Shown here: positions 26,760-36,316 of the stretch, piece by piece
How positions within the stretch are numbered: the first letter of the stretch is position 1
Layout of the letters: each line of letters starts with the position of its first letter
NCBI RefSeq assembly: GCF_022008395.1
Contig: NZ_JAIRBB010000001.1
Coordinates: 434,001 to 498,000 of the forward strand
DNA: 64,000 bases
Reading direction: 5' to 3'
Source: Aequorivita xiaoshiensis
GTDB lineage: Bacteria; Bacteroidota; Bacteroidia; Flavobacteriales; Flavobacteriaceae
Notes under the pieces: model-generated
What the model saw: the letters and a program-made list of their open reading frames with translations, nothing else
The model's database searches: none
Told to the model about the DNA's origin: nothing
Position numbers and translations under genes: made by a program

Positions 26760-29391
26760 AATAAATAATGAAACTTTAAAAACATACCTCTTATTTTTAT
26801 TCTGCTTTTGCTTTTCACTGGTTGGGGCTCAAACGGTTACGGGCACGATAATTAATGGAACTTCATCAGAACCCATAGAAGATGCTTTGGTCATTGCTAA
26901 AAATGGTGATAAGGTGGTTAGCTATACCTATACGGATGTCAATGGGCATTATAATTTAAAGATAAATAATTTTGCAGAAATTACACTTACAGCCTCGAGC
27001 TTAGGATTTGTTTCAGAAAATTTAAGAATACGTTTTGTTGAATCTCAGGTAAATTATGTTAGCGATTTCCAACTAAACGAAAAAACTGAAACACTCACCA
27101 CAGTAGTTTTAAAAGCAGATGAAAAAATAAAGATAAACCGCGATACCATTAGTTACCGTATTTCAGCTTTTAAGGATGCTAGCGAACGTACCGTTGAAGA
27201 TATGCTAAAAAAACTTCCCGGAATTGAAGTTGACGATGATGGGAATATACGAGCCTTAGGCAAACCCATTCAAAAGATATTAATTGAAGGGGATGACCTT
27301 GCAGATAGTAACTACAAAGTAATTTCAAAAAACCTTGACATCACTGTTCTCGATAAAATTGAAATAATAAATAATTACGATGAAAATCCCGTTTTAAAAC
27401 AATTTCTATCTTCTGAAAATATTGTTTTAAACCTTAAACTTAAAAAAGATAAAAAGTCTGTTCTCTTTGGAAAAGCCGAAATAGGTGGTGGTATTGAAAA
27501 TAGATTTTTGGGCGATGTAAATTTAGGAGTGATAAATCCACTTGTAAAATTACTCAACCTCGCTAATACAAACAATACTGGTAGTCCGGCCGGTAGACAG
27601 TTTGGCGTCTATACCTATTCACCAATTGGTTTTAACGATTTTACTAAGGATTTTTCTATTAATCAAAATCCAATTGTCTTTTTAAGCGGTAGCACAAATG
27701 AGCTAAATACCGAGAATTATATCGAAAACACTTCAGTTTCGAATAACCTTTTAATAAACAAACGTTTCTCGGATAGTATTAAATTACGAAACTCTCTTTA
27801 TTATTTCAATGATTCGTTTGAGCAATATTATAAAAGCGAGTATCAATACTTTGTAGAACCAAAAGATATTTTCTTCAAAGAACAAAACTCTTTCAACCAA
27901 GAAAAATTTAACCTTAGCAATGACCTAAAAATTACCTTTACGCCTTCAAAAGACAGAAATATTACAGTTGCCAATACACTTACCTTTTTAAATGGAACAA
28001 GTAAAAACGGCTTACTCTTTAATGAGGAAAACGTTCAACAAACTCTTCGAAATAAAACTAGGGAACAAGACACCCAAATTCAACTTACCCAGAAGATAAA
28101 ATCTGGAGCTGTTGTTATTGATTTTTATGTTGGAAGCAAAAAGTTAGACCAGATATTCAAAATCTTTCCAAATACTTTTATTGCTGACAGTATTAATCAA
28201 AAAACTCTCAGTTATTCAGATTATAATACTACCTTGGATTATCAGGGCTTGGATGCAAGTCTTGTTTTTAAAAATAATAAAACATCTTACTCATTTACCG
28301 GGGGTTTTCAGCATATTAACGAAACCATAAAAACTAAATCCTATTTAGGCTTTCAAAACCAAAATGAAAAGATTGATAGTCTTTCCGGTAGACATACTGC
28401 TCGCAGTCTATTGCCACATTTGCAGTTTAAAATAGAAGAAGAATTGTATCAAGATGTTTTACTTTACGCAAACCTAGATGCTATCTGGAACAGTTACGAT
28501 AAAAACAATTTTTCAAAAAACTTTTTTCTACCCAATCCAAGTGCTGGTTTGAGAATAAGAAAAACTAAAACGGGCACCTATCATTTTAAATATTCCTATA
28601 TCTCCGAAATACCAAGATTAAATTATTTTACAGATAATTTTATAATAAAAAGTTATCGCAACTTGAGTCTTGGTATCTCAAAACCAGAGGCTCTTAAAAG
28701 TCACAGTTACTCTTTTAACTATACTTTTGCGAGAGTGGAAAAGCGGATATTATTTAACGTTTCAGCCACTCATCGCAAATTTTTGAATCAAGTAAGTTTT
28801 AAAAACTCTCTTGGCCAAAATACAGATATAACTCAGAGTATATTTAGTCCAGGACAAAAATTATGGTTGTTTCAAGCTAGTTTTACTTCATATATTGACC
28901 CTGTAAATACCTCTGTTAAAATTGGTTATCAGAAACAGTTTTCTGAACAAGCTGTAATAATTAATAATGAAAATTCAAAGTTAAAAAACAACACTTCGCA
29001 ATATTATTTATCGGGAACTACCTATTTAAAAGGAGTGGTTAATTTTAAAATTTTAGCAAACTATACTATAAATGCAGGTGAAAATGGAAGGAATACAATA
29101 CGTAACGAACGTTATAAATTTGAACTGAAAACCATTTTCAATATAAACAAAGTATTCATTGCCACCTTTGAAAGCAAAGGATATCTAGTTTCGTCACAAT
29201 TTTATGAGACCAACAATGCGGAAATCGAATTTCGTCCGAAAGGTAAAAACTGGACTTTAGGGCTAAAGATTATTAATATATTTAACGACAAAGAATATAT
29301 TTTTGAAAATAGCTCAGATTATGTACAGACCGCTACAGTATTTGATGCCGTTCCACGCTATGGAATTTTATATGGGAGATTTAGGTTTTAA
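26743..29391 (+). CDS. Outer-membrane beta-barrel protein with CarboxypepD_reg domain (TonB-receptor-like)
   Basis: About 882 residues. A signal peptide ends at FSLVGAQ, a carboxypeptidase-regulatory-like domain covers roughly the next 85 residues (VTGTIINGTSSEPIEDA), then a plug-like domain (EDMLKKLPGIEVDDDGNI) and a long beta-barrel ending in GRFRF with a terminal Phe. This is the layout of the TonB-dependent-receptor-like proteins encoded with GLPGLI genes. The start is either ATG 26743 or 26731; both overlap the end of the upstream gene, suggesting coupling. Cargo is unknown. Confidence 0.85.
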   Translation: MLRINKINNETLKTYLLFLFCFCFSLVGAQTVTGTIINGTSSEPIEDALVIAKNGDKVVSYTYTDVNGHYNLKINNFAEITLTASSLGFVSENLRIRFVESQVNYVSDFQLNEKTETLTTVVLKADEKIKINRDTISYRISAFKDASERTVEDMLKKLPGIEVDDDGNIRALGKPIQKILIEGDDLADSNYKVISKNLDITVLDKIEIINNYDENPVLKQFLSSENIVLNLKLKKDKKSVLFGKAEIGGGIENRFLGDVNLGVINPLVKLLNLANTNNTGSPAGRQFGVYTYSPIGFNDFTKDFSINQNPIVFLSGSTNELNTENYIENTSVSNNLLINKRFSDSIKLRNSLYYFNDSFEQYYKSEYQYFVEPKDIFFKEQNSFNQEKFNLSNDLKITFTPSKDRNITVANTLTFLNGTSKNGLLFNEENVQQTLRNKTREQDTQIQLTQKIKSGAVVIDFYVGSKKLDQIFKIFPNTFIADSINQKTLSYSDYNTTLDYQGLDASLVFKNNKTSYSFTGGFQHINETIKTKSYLGFQNQNEKIDSLSGRHTARSLLPHLQFKIEEELYQDVLLYANLDAIWNSYDKNNFSKNFFLPNPSAGLRIRKTKTGTYHFKYSYISEIPRLNYFTDNFIIKSYRNLSLGISKPEALKSHSYSFNYTFARVEKRILFNVSATHRKFLNQVSFKNSLGQNTDITQSIFSPGQKLWLFQASFTSYIDPVNTSVKIGYQKQFSEQAVIINNENSKLKNNTSQYYLSGTTYLKGVVNFKILANYTINAGENGRNTIRNERYKFELKTIFNINKVFIATFESKGYLVSSQFYETNNAEIEFRPKGKNWTLGLKIINIFNDKEYIFENSSDYVQTATVFDAVPRYGILYGRFRF

Positions 29392-29502
29392 ACCTATAAA
29401 CTATTCAAACTCAATGTTTGGATAAGGTTAATAGAATATTAACTCCGAACACCAAAAAACCTTTAAATATTTGGTATAGAGATGGTTGAAACAATTGGGT
29501 CC

Positions 29503-29604
29503 AGAAAAAAATTAAAAAATAGGCGAAAATAATTGGCAGATTATTTATTTTACAGAGGTTGGGAACCAGAATTGGTTTACAGCAAGCTTAATGAAGTTGA
29601 TTAA
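29503..29604 (+). pseudogene. Decayed 3' end of a second recX gene
   Basis: From 29533 the frame reads LADYLFYRGWEPELVYSK and ends at a TAA at 29602. This matches the C-terminus of the intact RecX, LADYLFYRGWESELVYEK. In-frame similarity continues upstream over about ten basic codons, but a TAA stands where recX has Lys (29530-29532). No start or N-terminal part remains. Many differences from intact recX are at silent positions, so this copy diverged under selection before it died, perhaps in another lineage. Confidence 0.85.
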
Positions 29605-29617
29605 AAACTAACTCACT

Positions 29618-30736
29618 ATGGTTCAAAACATTATTTTATTATTAAGCCTGGTACTATTCACCCTATCCTGTAACAAAAATGAATCTATAAACGCTTCACC
29701 TAATATACTTGTGGCTTTACCAACACCTCCTGTAAAAGTAAAAAATACTAATGGGGAATGGGTAGTTTACGAAATGCACATAAAAGCACCTTCATTAAAC
29801 AAGGTTTCCATATTTAATGCAAATACATTACAATTAAACTACAGTGATTTTAATACAAGAGAAAATTTGCACATTGCGAGTATTTGGCTTCCATTTCCAG
29901 ATCAAGGGTGGCAGGAGAACTCGATGGAGCATGTGTTTGAATACATAGATAATCAAGGAAATACAAAACATCATACTTTTAATTTAAAAATTGAAAATGA
30001 ATATCCAGAACCTATAAGCATTAACTTTCCTGTGCCCCATGGCGTTTGGCTTGCAGAAGGTGCTCCTGGTGCTACATCGTACCATACACGTGCCATATTT
30101 CCATATCCAGACCCACTTTTCGATTCTACTCAACAAGGATATTTAATAGGAAATAATCCCCAGCGTTACGCCATAGATTATGCCTTATTAGTTGATGGGC
30201 TTCCCTATGATAATGATGGTTTAACCCTAGAGGATTGGTATTGTTATAATCTTCCAATATTGGCTGCAAAAGGAGGAAAAGTGATTTTTACCGAAGACGG
30301 TATCCCAGATAACCAAACACCATTTCAATTAGATTACCCAACGGACATTAATAACGCTACCGGTAATGTTGTTTATATTGAACACGACGATGGAACCATT
30401 AGCACTTATTGCCACATGATTCCCAATTCTTTATTAGTGGAGGAAGGAGATATTGTTAGTGCAGGTCAAGAAATTGGACGCTTAGGAAATTCTGGAAATT
30501 CCTTTGCTCCTCATTTGCATATGCATGTGCTAATCAACCCTGAACATAAACAACTAACAAAATATGCTGATGGGCTTTTTATGGAAAGTATGCCCTATAC
30601 ATTCTCCGAATTTATAAAGCTTGGAAATCTACCTCCTGGGTATTTAGATGAAAATCCTATAACTCCATTCGTCCCCACCACATCCGAAGTGTTTACCAAT
30701 GTTATACCATCTGAAAGTGATGTAATAGCGTTTTAA
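29618..30736 (+). CDS. M23-family peptidase-like lipoprotein
   Basis: A 372-residue lipoprotein (lipobox LVLFTLSC, Cys at about residue 18) with a C-terminal LytM/M23 domain at about residues 180-310. The HxH motif is present in APHLHMHV. The first zinc site reads QRYAIDYAL, with Asp but no His at the expected HxxxD position. An immunoglobulin-like region may fill residues 35-130. M23 enzymes cut cell-wall peptide bridges; the missing His makes activity uncertain. It starts 13 bases after the recX remnant. Confidence 0.75.
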   Translation: MVQNIILLLSLVLFTLSCNKNESINASPNILVALPTPPVKVKNTNGEWVVYEMHIKAPSLNKVSIFNANTLQLNYSDFNTRENLHIASIWLPFPDQGWQENSMEHVFEYIDNQGNTKHHTFNLKIENEYPEPISINFPVPHGVWLAEGAPGATSYHTRAIFPYPDPLFDSTQQGYLIGNNPQRYAIDYALLVDGLPYDNDGLTLEDWYCYNLPILAAKGGKVIFTEDGIPDNQTPFQLDYPTDINNATGNVVYIEHDDGTISTYCHMIPNSLLVEEGDIVSAGQEIGRLGNSGNSFAPHLHMHVLINPEHKQLTKYADGLFMESMPYTFSEFIKLGNLPPGYLDENPITPFVPTTSEVFTNVIPSESDVIAF

Positions 30737-30742
30737 AAGTTA

Positions 30743-31258
30743 TTAAATATTAAAAGAAGCTCCCACATTAAAAGTTACCTGATTGTGAAGTTTTTCAGCA
30801 GGTGTTAAAGTATCGGTGTTATACTTTGCAAAAGGGACATTCATTTCTGTGAATACACCAAACCCACTAGTAAAGAAATAACGCGCGCCTAAATGTCCTC
30901 CAAAATTCTTTAAGCTTAAATTAAGCCCTGGATATACATCAAAATTTTCATCCACATTTACTACATTACCTAAGTTGGCATTAAACCTTGCTTTTAAGTC
31001 AAAACGGTCTGCAAATTTTGCTATTGGCTCCTCATTACCTGCAGGTGTAATGTATTTTTTAACATCTAGCAAATAAGAGGAAGTAAGTCCTACAGAAATG
31101 TTTTCACCCATACCGAAGTCTAAACTAGTCATAACTCCTGAACCGTTATTTTGTAAATTGGCACCAACTTGAAATTTTACATCTCCTTTCCCTGTATAGG
31201 CTTGAGCAAAGGTTAATTGTAAACAAAAAAGGGCAATTATAGTGGCAAATGTTTTCAT
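30743..31258 (-). CDS. Small outer-membrane beta-barrel protein
   Basis: A 171-residue protein with a signal peptide (residues 1-18, ending LQLTFAQ), alternating beta-strand patterns and a terminal hydrophobic strand (VTFNVGASFNI). It is consistent with an eight-stranded outer-membrane barrel of unknown role. It converges on the M23 gene with six bases between stops. A degenerate copy of its 3' end is at 25293-25365. Confidence 0.75.
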   Translation of the reverse strand: MKTFATIIALFCLQLTFAQAYTGKGDVKFQVGANLQNNGSGVMTSLDFGMGENISVGLTSSYLLDVKKYITPAGNEEPIAKFADRFDLKARFNANLGNVVNVDENFDVYPGLNLSLKNFGGHLGARYFFTSGFGVFTEMNVPFAKYNTDTLTPAEKLHNQVTFNVGASFNI

Positions 31259-31296
31259 CTTAAATTTTTTGACGAATATAGGTAATTATACAATTA

Positions 31297-32151
31297 TTAA
31301 AGTGTTTTATTAGTGCGAACAATGGCTTGTTCGTTTTTCCAATCAATCCATTTCTGACCCTTAATTTTTCGCATAAATTGATCGTAGTAACGCATAATAA
31401 CAATATTGTAAACAGCTTTAGCTAAATTTTTCGGGTTTCTAGCAATGGCGCGTAAACTCATTGAAAAGCCCGGTGTTATATAACGCATATAATGCCAGTA
31501 CCCTTCCGGCATATACAGCACATTTCCATGTTCTAGATTAGCAATATATCCCTCGGCTTTTTTTAAGGCTGGCCATTTGGTGTAATCTGGATCGTGAAAA
31601 TTTATATCTTCTCTCGTAATTAAAGAATGAGGAATTTTATACAAGTAATCATTCTGGCTTTGATCAAAGAGAATTACTTCTTTTTTACCTTGAAAGTGAA
31701 AATGGAAGATATTTGCCAAATCGATATCATAATGCATAAAGGTATAAGAGTCTTTCCCTCCGAAAAAAAGCATCGGTAAACCCTTCATTAACTTCAATCC
31801 AAAATCTGGATACGAAAAATCCTTCTGCAGCTGTGGTACTTCTTTTAAAATATTCCAAAGAAAGATTCGGTATTTAGTAGGTTCTTTTTTAAGAAGGGCT
31901 ACGTATTCTTTCATTTTCATTTCGGCATGCGGCTCATTAAACCCATCTTTATGACTTACAGGTCGATCATCATACAAAGGCACCGTCTTGTCCCCTGCCA
32001 CTTCGGCCATATAATCTAAATTCCATTTGGTGTAAGCTGGCCAATCCTCTATAAACCTTTCAATTACAACTGGTTTTTGGGGTTTAAAGTATTGCTTCAG
32101 AAAATCTTCTTTGGTAATGGAATTTACCCTATCTATTTCCTTTAATTTCAT
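31297..32151 (-). CDS. Cupin-like (JmjC/cupin_8) protein
   Basis: A 284-residue protein of the cupin_8 family, whose members include Fe(II)/2-oxoglutarate hydroxylases. The metal-binding pair is visible in MHYDIDLANIF (His and Asp at about residues 140-142) and the distal His could be in YMPEGYWHYM near residue 217. The N-terminal PKKP-type segment, here KPQKPVVIERFIEDWPA, is typical of the family. Cytosolic; substrate unknown. No operon partner on either side. Confidence 0.82.
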   Translation of the reverse strand: MKLKEIDRVNSITKEDFLKQYFKPQKPVVIERFIEDWPAYTKWNLDYMAEVAGDKTVPLYDDRPVSHKDGFNEPHAEMKMKEYVALLKKEPTKYRIFLWNILKEVPQLQKDFSYPDFGLKLMKGLPMLFFGGKDSYTFMHYDIDLANIFHFHFQGKKEVILFDQSQNDYLYKIPHSLITREDINFHDPDYTKWPALKKAEGYIANLEHGNVLYMPEGYWHYMRYITPGFSMSLRAIARNPKNLAKAVYNIVIMRYYDQFMRKIKGQKWIDWKNEQAIVRTNKTL

Positions 32152-32236
32152 AGCTTTAATCTTAGTGCAAATTTACTAATCTAGAGCCATCCTAAGGAGA
32201 GTGTTAATATAACTTTAAGCATTTATCAATAAATCA

Positions 32237-33601
32237 TTATACAAAAGCGCTGTACCCCGTAATGGCGCGACCTACAATTAGGGTGTTAATTTCCTTAGTG
32301 CCTTCATAACTGTAAATTGCTTCGGCGTCTGCTACGAATCTAGCTACGTCGTATTCTAAAAGAATTCCATTCCCGCCCATTACCTCTCGAGCGCGACTTA
32401 CCACATCACGAGTTCGCATGCTACAAAACACTTTTGCAAGGGAAGCGTGTTCATCTGTTAATAATCCTTCATCCTGTAATTCTGACAGTCGGAAACACAT
32501 AGTTTGCATGGCCGTTAAATTGGCAACCATTTCTACTAAGTGATTTTGAATTAATTGATAAGAAGCAATTGGTTTGCCGAATTGCTCCCTCTTTTTGGTA
32601 TATTTTAATGCAGCTTCGTAAGCTCCACGTGCACATCCAACGGCTTGCCATGCCACTCCTGCTCTCGTCATTTGCAATACCTTTGCCGTATCTTTAAACG
32701 AATCGCATTTCTGTAATCTATCACTTTCCGGTACTCGACAATTGGTAAGGGTTATGATAGCGTTTTGAACGGTACGCAGCGCCATTTTGTTCTCCATTTT
32801 TTCCGCTTTAAAACCAGGATTTTCCTTACGCACTAAGAAACCTTTTACTTGGTCTGAAGCTTCATCACGCGCCCAAATAATTATAACATCGGCAAACGTA
32901 GCATTACCTATCCACTTTTTTTGTCCGTTTAAAACCCATTCATCTCCTTCTTTTCTACATGTTGTCCCTAAACCACCTGCAACTGCAGAACCAACTTCTG
33001 GCTCTGTTAGCCCAAAAGCTCCTATTAACTCCATACGCTGCATTCTAGGCAACCACTCCTGTTTTTGCTCCTCACTTCCGCAAACATATATCGATCCCAT
33101 TGCCAAGCCGCTATGAACGCCAAAAAATGTAGAGATGGAAACATCAACTCGAGCCAGTTCCATGGCTATAATTCCTTCCATTAAAAACGGGTGAATTTGT
33201 GACCCTACACCTTCGTATGCTATTCCACAGATGTCTAGTTCAGCCATTTTTGGAATAATCTGAAATGGAAATTCAGCTTTATTCCAATACTCATTTGCAA
33301 TTGGCTTTATCTCATCTTCCATAAAATTACGCACTTTAATTTGCAGTTCGCGTTGTTCTGGGGTTAGCTTTAAGGCCAAATCATAAAAATCCCCATCTAT
33401 TGGAGGTAATTTATGTTGCCCCTTTTTGCCTCCTTTATGTTTAAGCATTTTCATCAAGCCAGCCAACTGCCTATCATCGAGTTCCCCAACAGTTTTCATT
33501 ATTTCTGGTAAATCAACTTTTTGTGAAAGTTTCCCCAAGGCATCAAGATCAATATCCTGCATTAAATTTATAGTTTGCTTTATTTTTTTGAAAATAGACA
33601 T
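32237..33601 (-). CDS. Acyl-CoA dehydrogenase
   Basis: A 454-residue FAD enzyme that introduces a double bond into acyl-CoA thioesters. An N-terminal extension of about 65 residues precedes the usual acyl-CoA dehydrogenase domains. FAD/substrate motifs GAFGLTEPEVGS and WIGNATFAD are present, and the catalytic Glu lies in YSYEGTKEINTLIVGRAI near the C-terminus. That position and motif resemble the glutaryl-CoA dehydrogenase branch, but substrate cannot be fixed. I chose ATG 33601 (MSIFKKIKQ) over 33637, which would add 12 residues. Confidence 0.9.
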   Translation of the reverse strand: MSIFKKIKQTINLMQDIDLDALGKLSQKVDLPEIMKTVGELDDRQLAGLMKMLKHKGGKKGQHKLPPIDGDFYDLALKLTPEQRELQIKVRNFMEDEIKPIANEYWNKAEFPFQIIPKMAELDICGIAYEGVGSQIHPFLMEGIIAMELARVDVSISTFFGVHSGLAMGSIYVCGSEEQKQEWLPRMQRMELIGAFGLTEPEVGSAVAGGLGTTCRKEGDEWVLNGQKKWIGNATFADVIIIWARDEASDQVKGFLVRKENPGFKAEKMENKMALRTVQNAIITLTNCRVPESDRLQKCDSFKDTAKVLQMTRAGVAWQAVGCARGAYEAALKYTKKREQFGKPIASYQLIQNHLVEMVANLTAMQTMCFRLSELQDEGLLTDEHASLAKVFCSMRTRDVVSRAREVMGGNGILLEYDVARFVADAEAIYSYEGTKEINTLIVGRAITGYSAFV

Positions 33602-33667
33602 AGTCGTTTTATTAGAGTTGACTCCTAAAGGTACCAATATGTGAATTTGTGAAGGGCTAAATAAAAG

Positions 33668-34804
33668 TTAATTTGATGAAAGTGGGGTAATTACCCTCTC
33701 GGATACATATCCTTTTAAACCTTTTGAAGAATGAATATGAAACCAATCCTGGCTTTTTCCCAATACGCTTATAGTGTCATTTTTTCGAAGCACACCTAAT
33801 TGTGGAAAAATAGAAGCAGGACCTTTTCGAACCTCAGCAATATATGTATTAATTATAGCCAAATTAACTGTTGAAGGTTTATCAATGGTTTGAATTTCGG
33901 TTTTTTTAATAAATGAAATTGGGTTTACAGCACCGTGCTCTTTGTAAACTCCAAAATGTAGATGTGGAGGAAGCTCTGTGGCATTACCGGTGTTTCCAAC
34001 AAAGCCAATTGTATCACCAATTTTTACTTTATCGCCCTCAGAAACTATAAAGCTGTCTAAATGGGCATAGTAAATTCTTTTTTTCTTTAATTTGTCGGTT
34101 ATCCAAACTTGTAATCCACCAAACCCACCATTTCCTGTAGATGAAATTGTTCCATCCGTAATGGCAATAACTGGTGTTCCCCGCTTGGCAAAAATATCCA
34201 CTCCTTCGTGAGAACGACTTCCCGTGTCCCGTGGGTCTGCCCAAAACCCTTGAATATCTTTATTAACCCCGCCAACAACCGGAAAAGGGTATAGTGGTTC
34301 AGAGTATATTTTTAATTGAAAGGAACCTTTCATGTTTAGTTGCGGATGAAGAATTAACTTGTATAAACCCGATTCTTCGATTTCTTTTGAAAACATAGAT
34401 TTATATTCTTCAGCGCTTTTTAGCAGCCTTAATGAATCCTTTTTCACTTCAAAAAAATCAATAAAAACTAAACTAGAATCAACTTGTTTTTGAAGATCCA
34501 CAACTATTCGTTCTCCTTCTTTAAGTTGAATGTTATAACTGTAAACATTTAATTCGTCTTCGGAATAAACTCCACTTTCAGAATATGGAAGCGTTATTTG
34601 AAGGTTGTCGTGTTTCGCTTTTTGAAAAGCTTCCTTCCAAAGCATAAAGGTTGAGTCATTTTCATTAAATTCTTTCTCATAAGCTACCCGTGCAGGAAGT
34701 TTTAAAGGTTTTTCAGAAATCTCTACTGTCTTTTGAACATCTTCCTTACAACCCCCAAGCAGTAAACTCAAAAAAAATATGATAATAAATGTTCTTTGAT
34801 TCAT
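33668..34804 (-). CDS. M23 peptidase lipoprotein with C-terminal SH3 domain
   Basis: A 378-residue lipoprotein (lipobox LSLLLGGC, Cys near residue 19). The M23 domain at about residues 185-290 has both zinc motifs intact: HEGVD (about 200-204) and HLHFG near residue 282. A bacterial SH3 domain follows from about residue 315 (VRKGPASIFPQLGVLRKNDTI). It should be an outer-envelope murein endopeptidase or a regulator of one. It lies downstream of radA on the same strand, about 100 bases away. Confidence 0.88.
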   Translation of the reverse strand: MNQRTFIIIFFLSLLLGGCKEDVQKTVEISEKPLKLPARVAYEKEFNENDSTFMLWKEAFQKAKHDNLQITLPYSESGVYSEDELNVYSYNIQLKEGERIVVDLQKQVDSSLVFIDFFEVKKDSLRLLKSAEEYKSMFSKEIEESGLYKLILHPQLNMKGSFQLKIYSEPLYPFPVVGGVNKDIQGFWADPRDTGSRSHEGVDIFAKRGTPVIAITDGTISSTGNGGFGGLQVWITDKLKKKRIYYAHLDSFIVSEGDKVKIGDTIGFVGNTGNATELPPHLHFGVYKEHGAVNPISFIKKTEIQTIDKPSTVNLAIINTYIAEVRKGPASIFPQLGVLRKNDTISVLGKSQDWFHIHSSKGLKGYVSERVITPLSSN

Positions 34805-34907
34805 TGCGAGACTAAGATAATGGAAAAATTACCAAAAGCCTTCCCGTATTTGAGCCCACTTTATAAAACAAGATGTGAGCTTATTCGATTCACTTATAAG
34901 AATAGCA

Positions 34908-36269
34908 TCAACCAAATAGATGGTGTACAACATCGTGAACCTTAGCCACCTTAATAATATTTATATGGAAATTATTTTTCGGAATTTTACAATACTTTGA
35001 GATTACAATAGCGGTAAAGCCAAGTTTCTCTGCTTCTAAAATTCGTTGTTCTACTCGTGTAACAGGACGCACCTCTCCCGCCAAACCAACCTCAGCAGCG
35101 AAGCAAAGTCGTTTGTCTATTGCAATATCAATATTTGATGAAAGTACCGCTGCTACAACCGCCAGATCTATTGCTGGATCATCAACTGTTATGCCTCCAG
35201 TTACATTTAAAAAAACATCTTTAGCGCCAAGTTTAAAACCGGCTCGTTTTTCTAAAACAGCAAGAATCATATTTAGTCGCTTGGCATTATATCCCGTTGC
35301 GCTACGTTGAGGCGTACCATAAACAGCACTACTAACCAAAGCTTGAATTTCAATCATAAGCGGGCGCATTCCCTCTAGGGTTGCAGAAATTGCGGTTCCA
35401 CTTAAATCTTCCTCGTTTTTTGAAATTAGAATTTCTGAAGGGTTTGAAACTTCGCGAAGACCACTCCCCTGCATTTCATAAATTCCCAATTCGTTGGTGC
35501 TTCCAAAACGGTTTTTGTTTGCGCGAAGAATTCTATAAATATGGTTTCTATCACCTTCAAATTGCAGAACCGTATCCACCATATGCTCCAATATTTTGGG
35601 ACCTGCGATATTGCCGTCTTTAGTAATATGTCCAATTAAAATTACTGGGGTAGCAGTTTCCTTTGCAAATTTTATAAGTTCAGCAGTAGTTTCTCGAATT
35701 TGAGAAATACTACCTGCAGCACTTTCAATATGGTCTGTATGTAAAGTCTGAATAGAGTCGATTACAACAATGTCTGGAGCAACTTCTTCTATATTTCTAA
35801 AGATATTTTGTGTTTTAGTTTCGGTTAAAATAAAACAATTCTCAGAGCTCGGCTGAATACGCTCGGCTCTCATTTTAATTTGCTGTGCACTTTCTTCTCC
35901 CGAAACATAAAGTGTTTTATAAGGAAGTTCTAATGCAATTTGAAGCATCAAAGTGCTTTTCCCTATTCCTGGTTCTCCCCCTAGAAGGGTTAATGAACCT
36001 GGAACCAAACCGCCACCTAACACTCTGTTTAACTCGTTATTCTGTGTGTTTAATCTAGCTTCTGCTTGAGTTGAAATTTCGGATATACGTTGCGGTTTTG
36101 TCACTCGCTTAGCGGTGGTTTCAGAAGATTTCCAACTTAACTTTTCAGCTTTTTGGATTACTTCTTCTGCAATTGTATTCCATTCTTTGCATGAAGTACA
36201 TTGCCCCTGCCACTTTGCAAATTGTGCTCCACAATTCTGACAAAAAAATGTTGTTTTTGTTTTAGCCAT
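34908..36269 (-). CDS. radA: DNA repair protein RadA
   Basis: A 453-residue RecA-like ATPase acting in recombination intermediate processing. The N-terminal four-Cys zinc finger (CQNCGAQ and CTSCKEW) is followed by Walker A (GGEPGIGKST, about residues 87-96) and the RadA-specific KNRFGS motif near residue 256. A C-terminal Lon-like domain starts from about 310. Full length. It is divergent from the sensor-kinase gene. Confidence 0.96.
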   Translation of the reverse strand: MAKTKTTFFCQNCGAQFAKWQGQCTSCKEWNTIAEEVIQKAEKLSWKSSETTAKRVTKPQRISEISTQAEARLNTQNNELNRVLGGGLVPGSLTLLGGEPGIGKSTLMLQIALELPYKTLYVSGEESAQQIKMRAERIQPSSENCFILTETKTQNIFRNIEEVAPDIVVIDSIQTLHTDHIESAAGSISQIRETTAELIKFAKETATPVILIGHITKDGNIAGPKILEHMVDTVLQFEGDRNHIYRILRANKNRFGSTNELGIYEMQGSGLREVSNPSEILISKNEEDLSGTAISATLEGMRPLMIEIQALVSSAVYGTPQRSATGYNAKRLNMILAVLEKRAGFKLGAKDVFLNVTGGITVDDPAIDLAVVAAVLSSNIDIAIDKRLCFAAEVGLAGEVRPVTRVEQRILEAEKLGFTAIVISKYCKIPKNNFHINIIKVAKVHDVVHHLFG

Positions 36270-36316
36270 AATAATTCCGCTAAATTAAATATATTTACTG
36301 TAGAAACCATCTATAA

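Noticed and set aside
29503-29604. The second recX tail as a functional short gene
   Set aside because: An in-frame stop precedes the conserved part and there is no start codon or N-terminal region.
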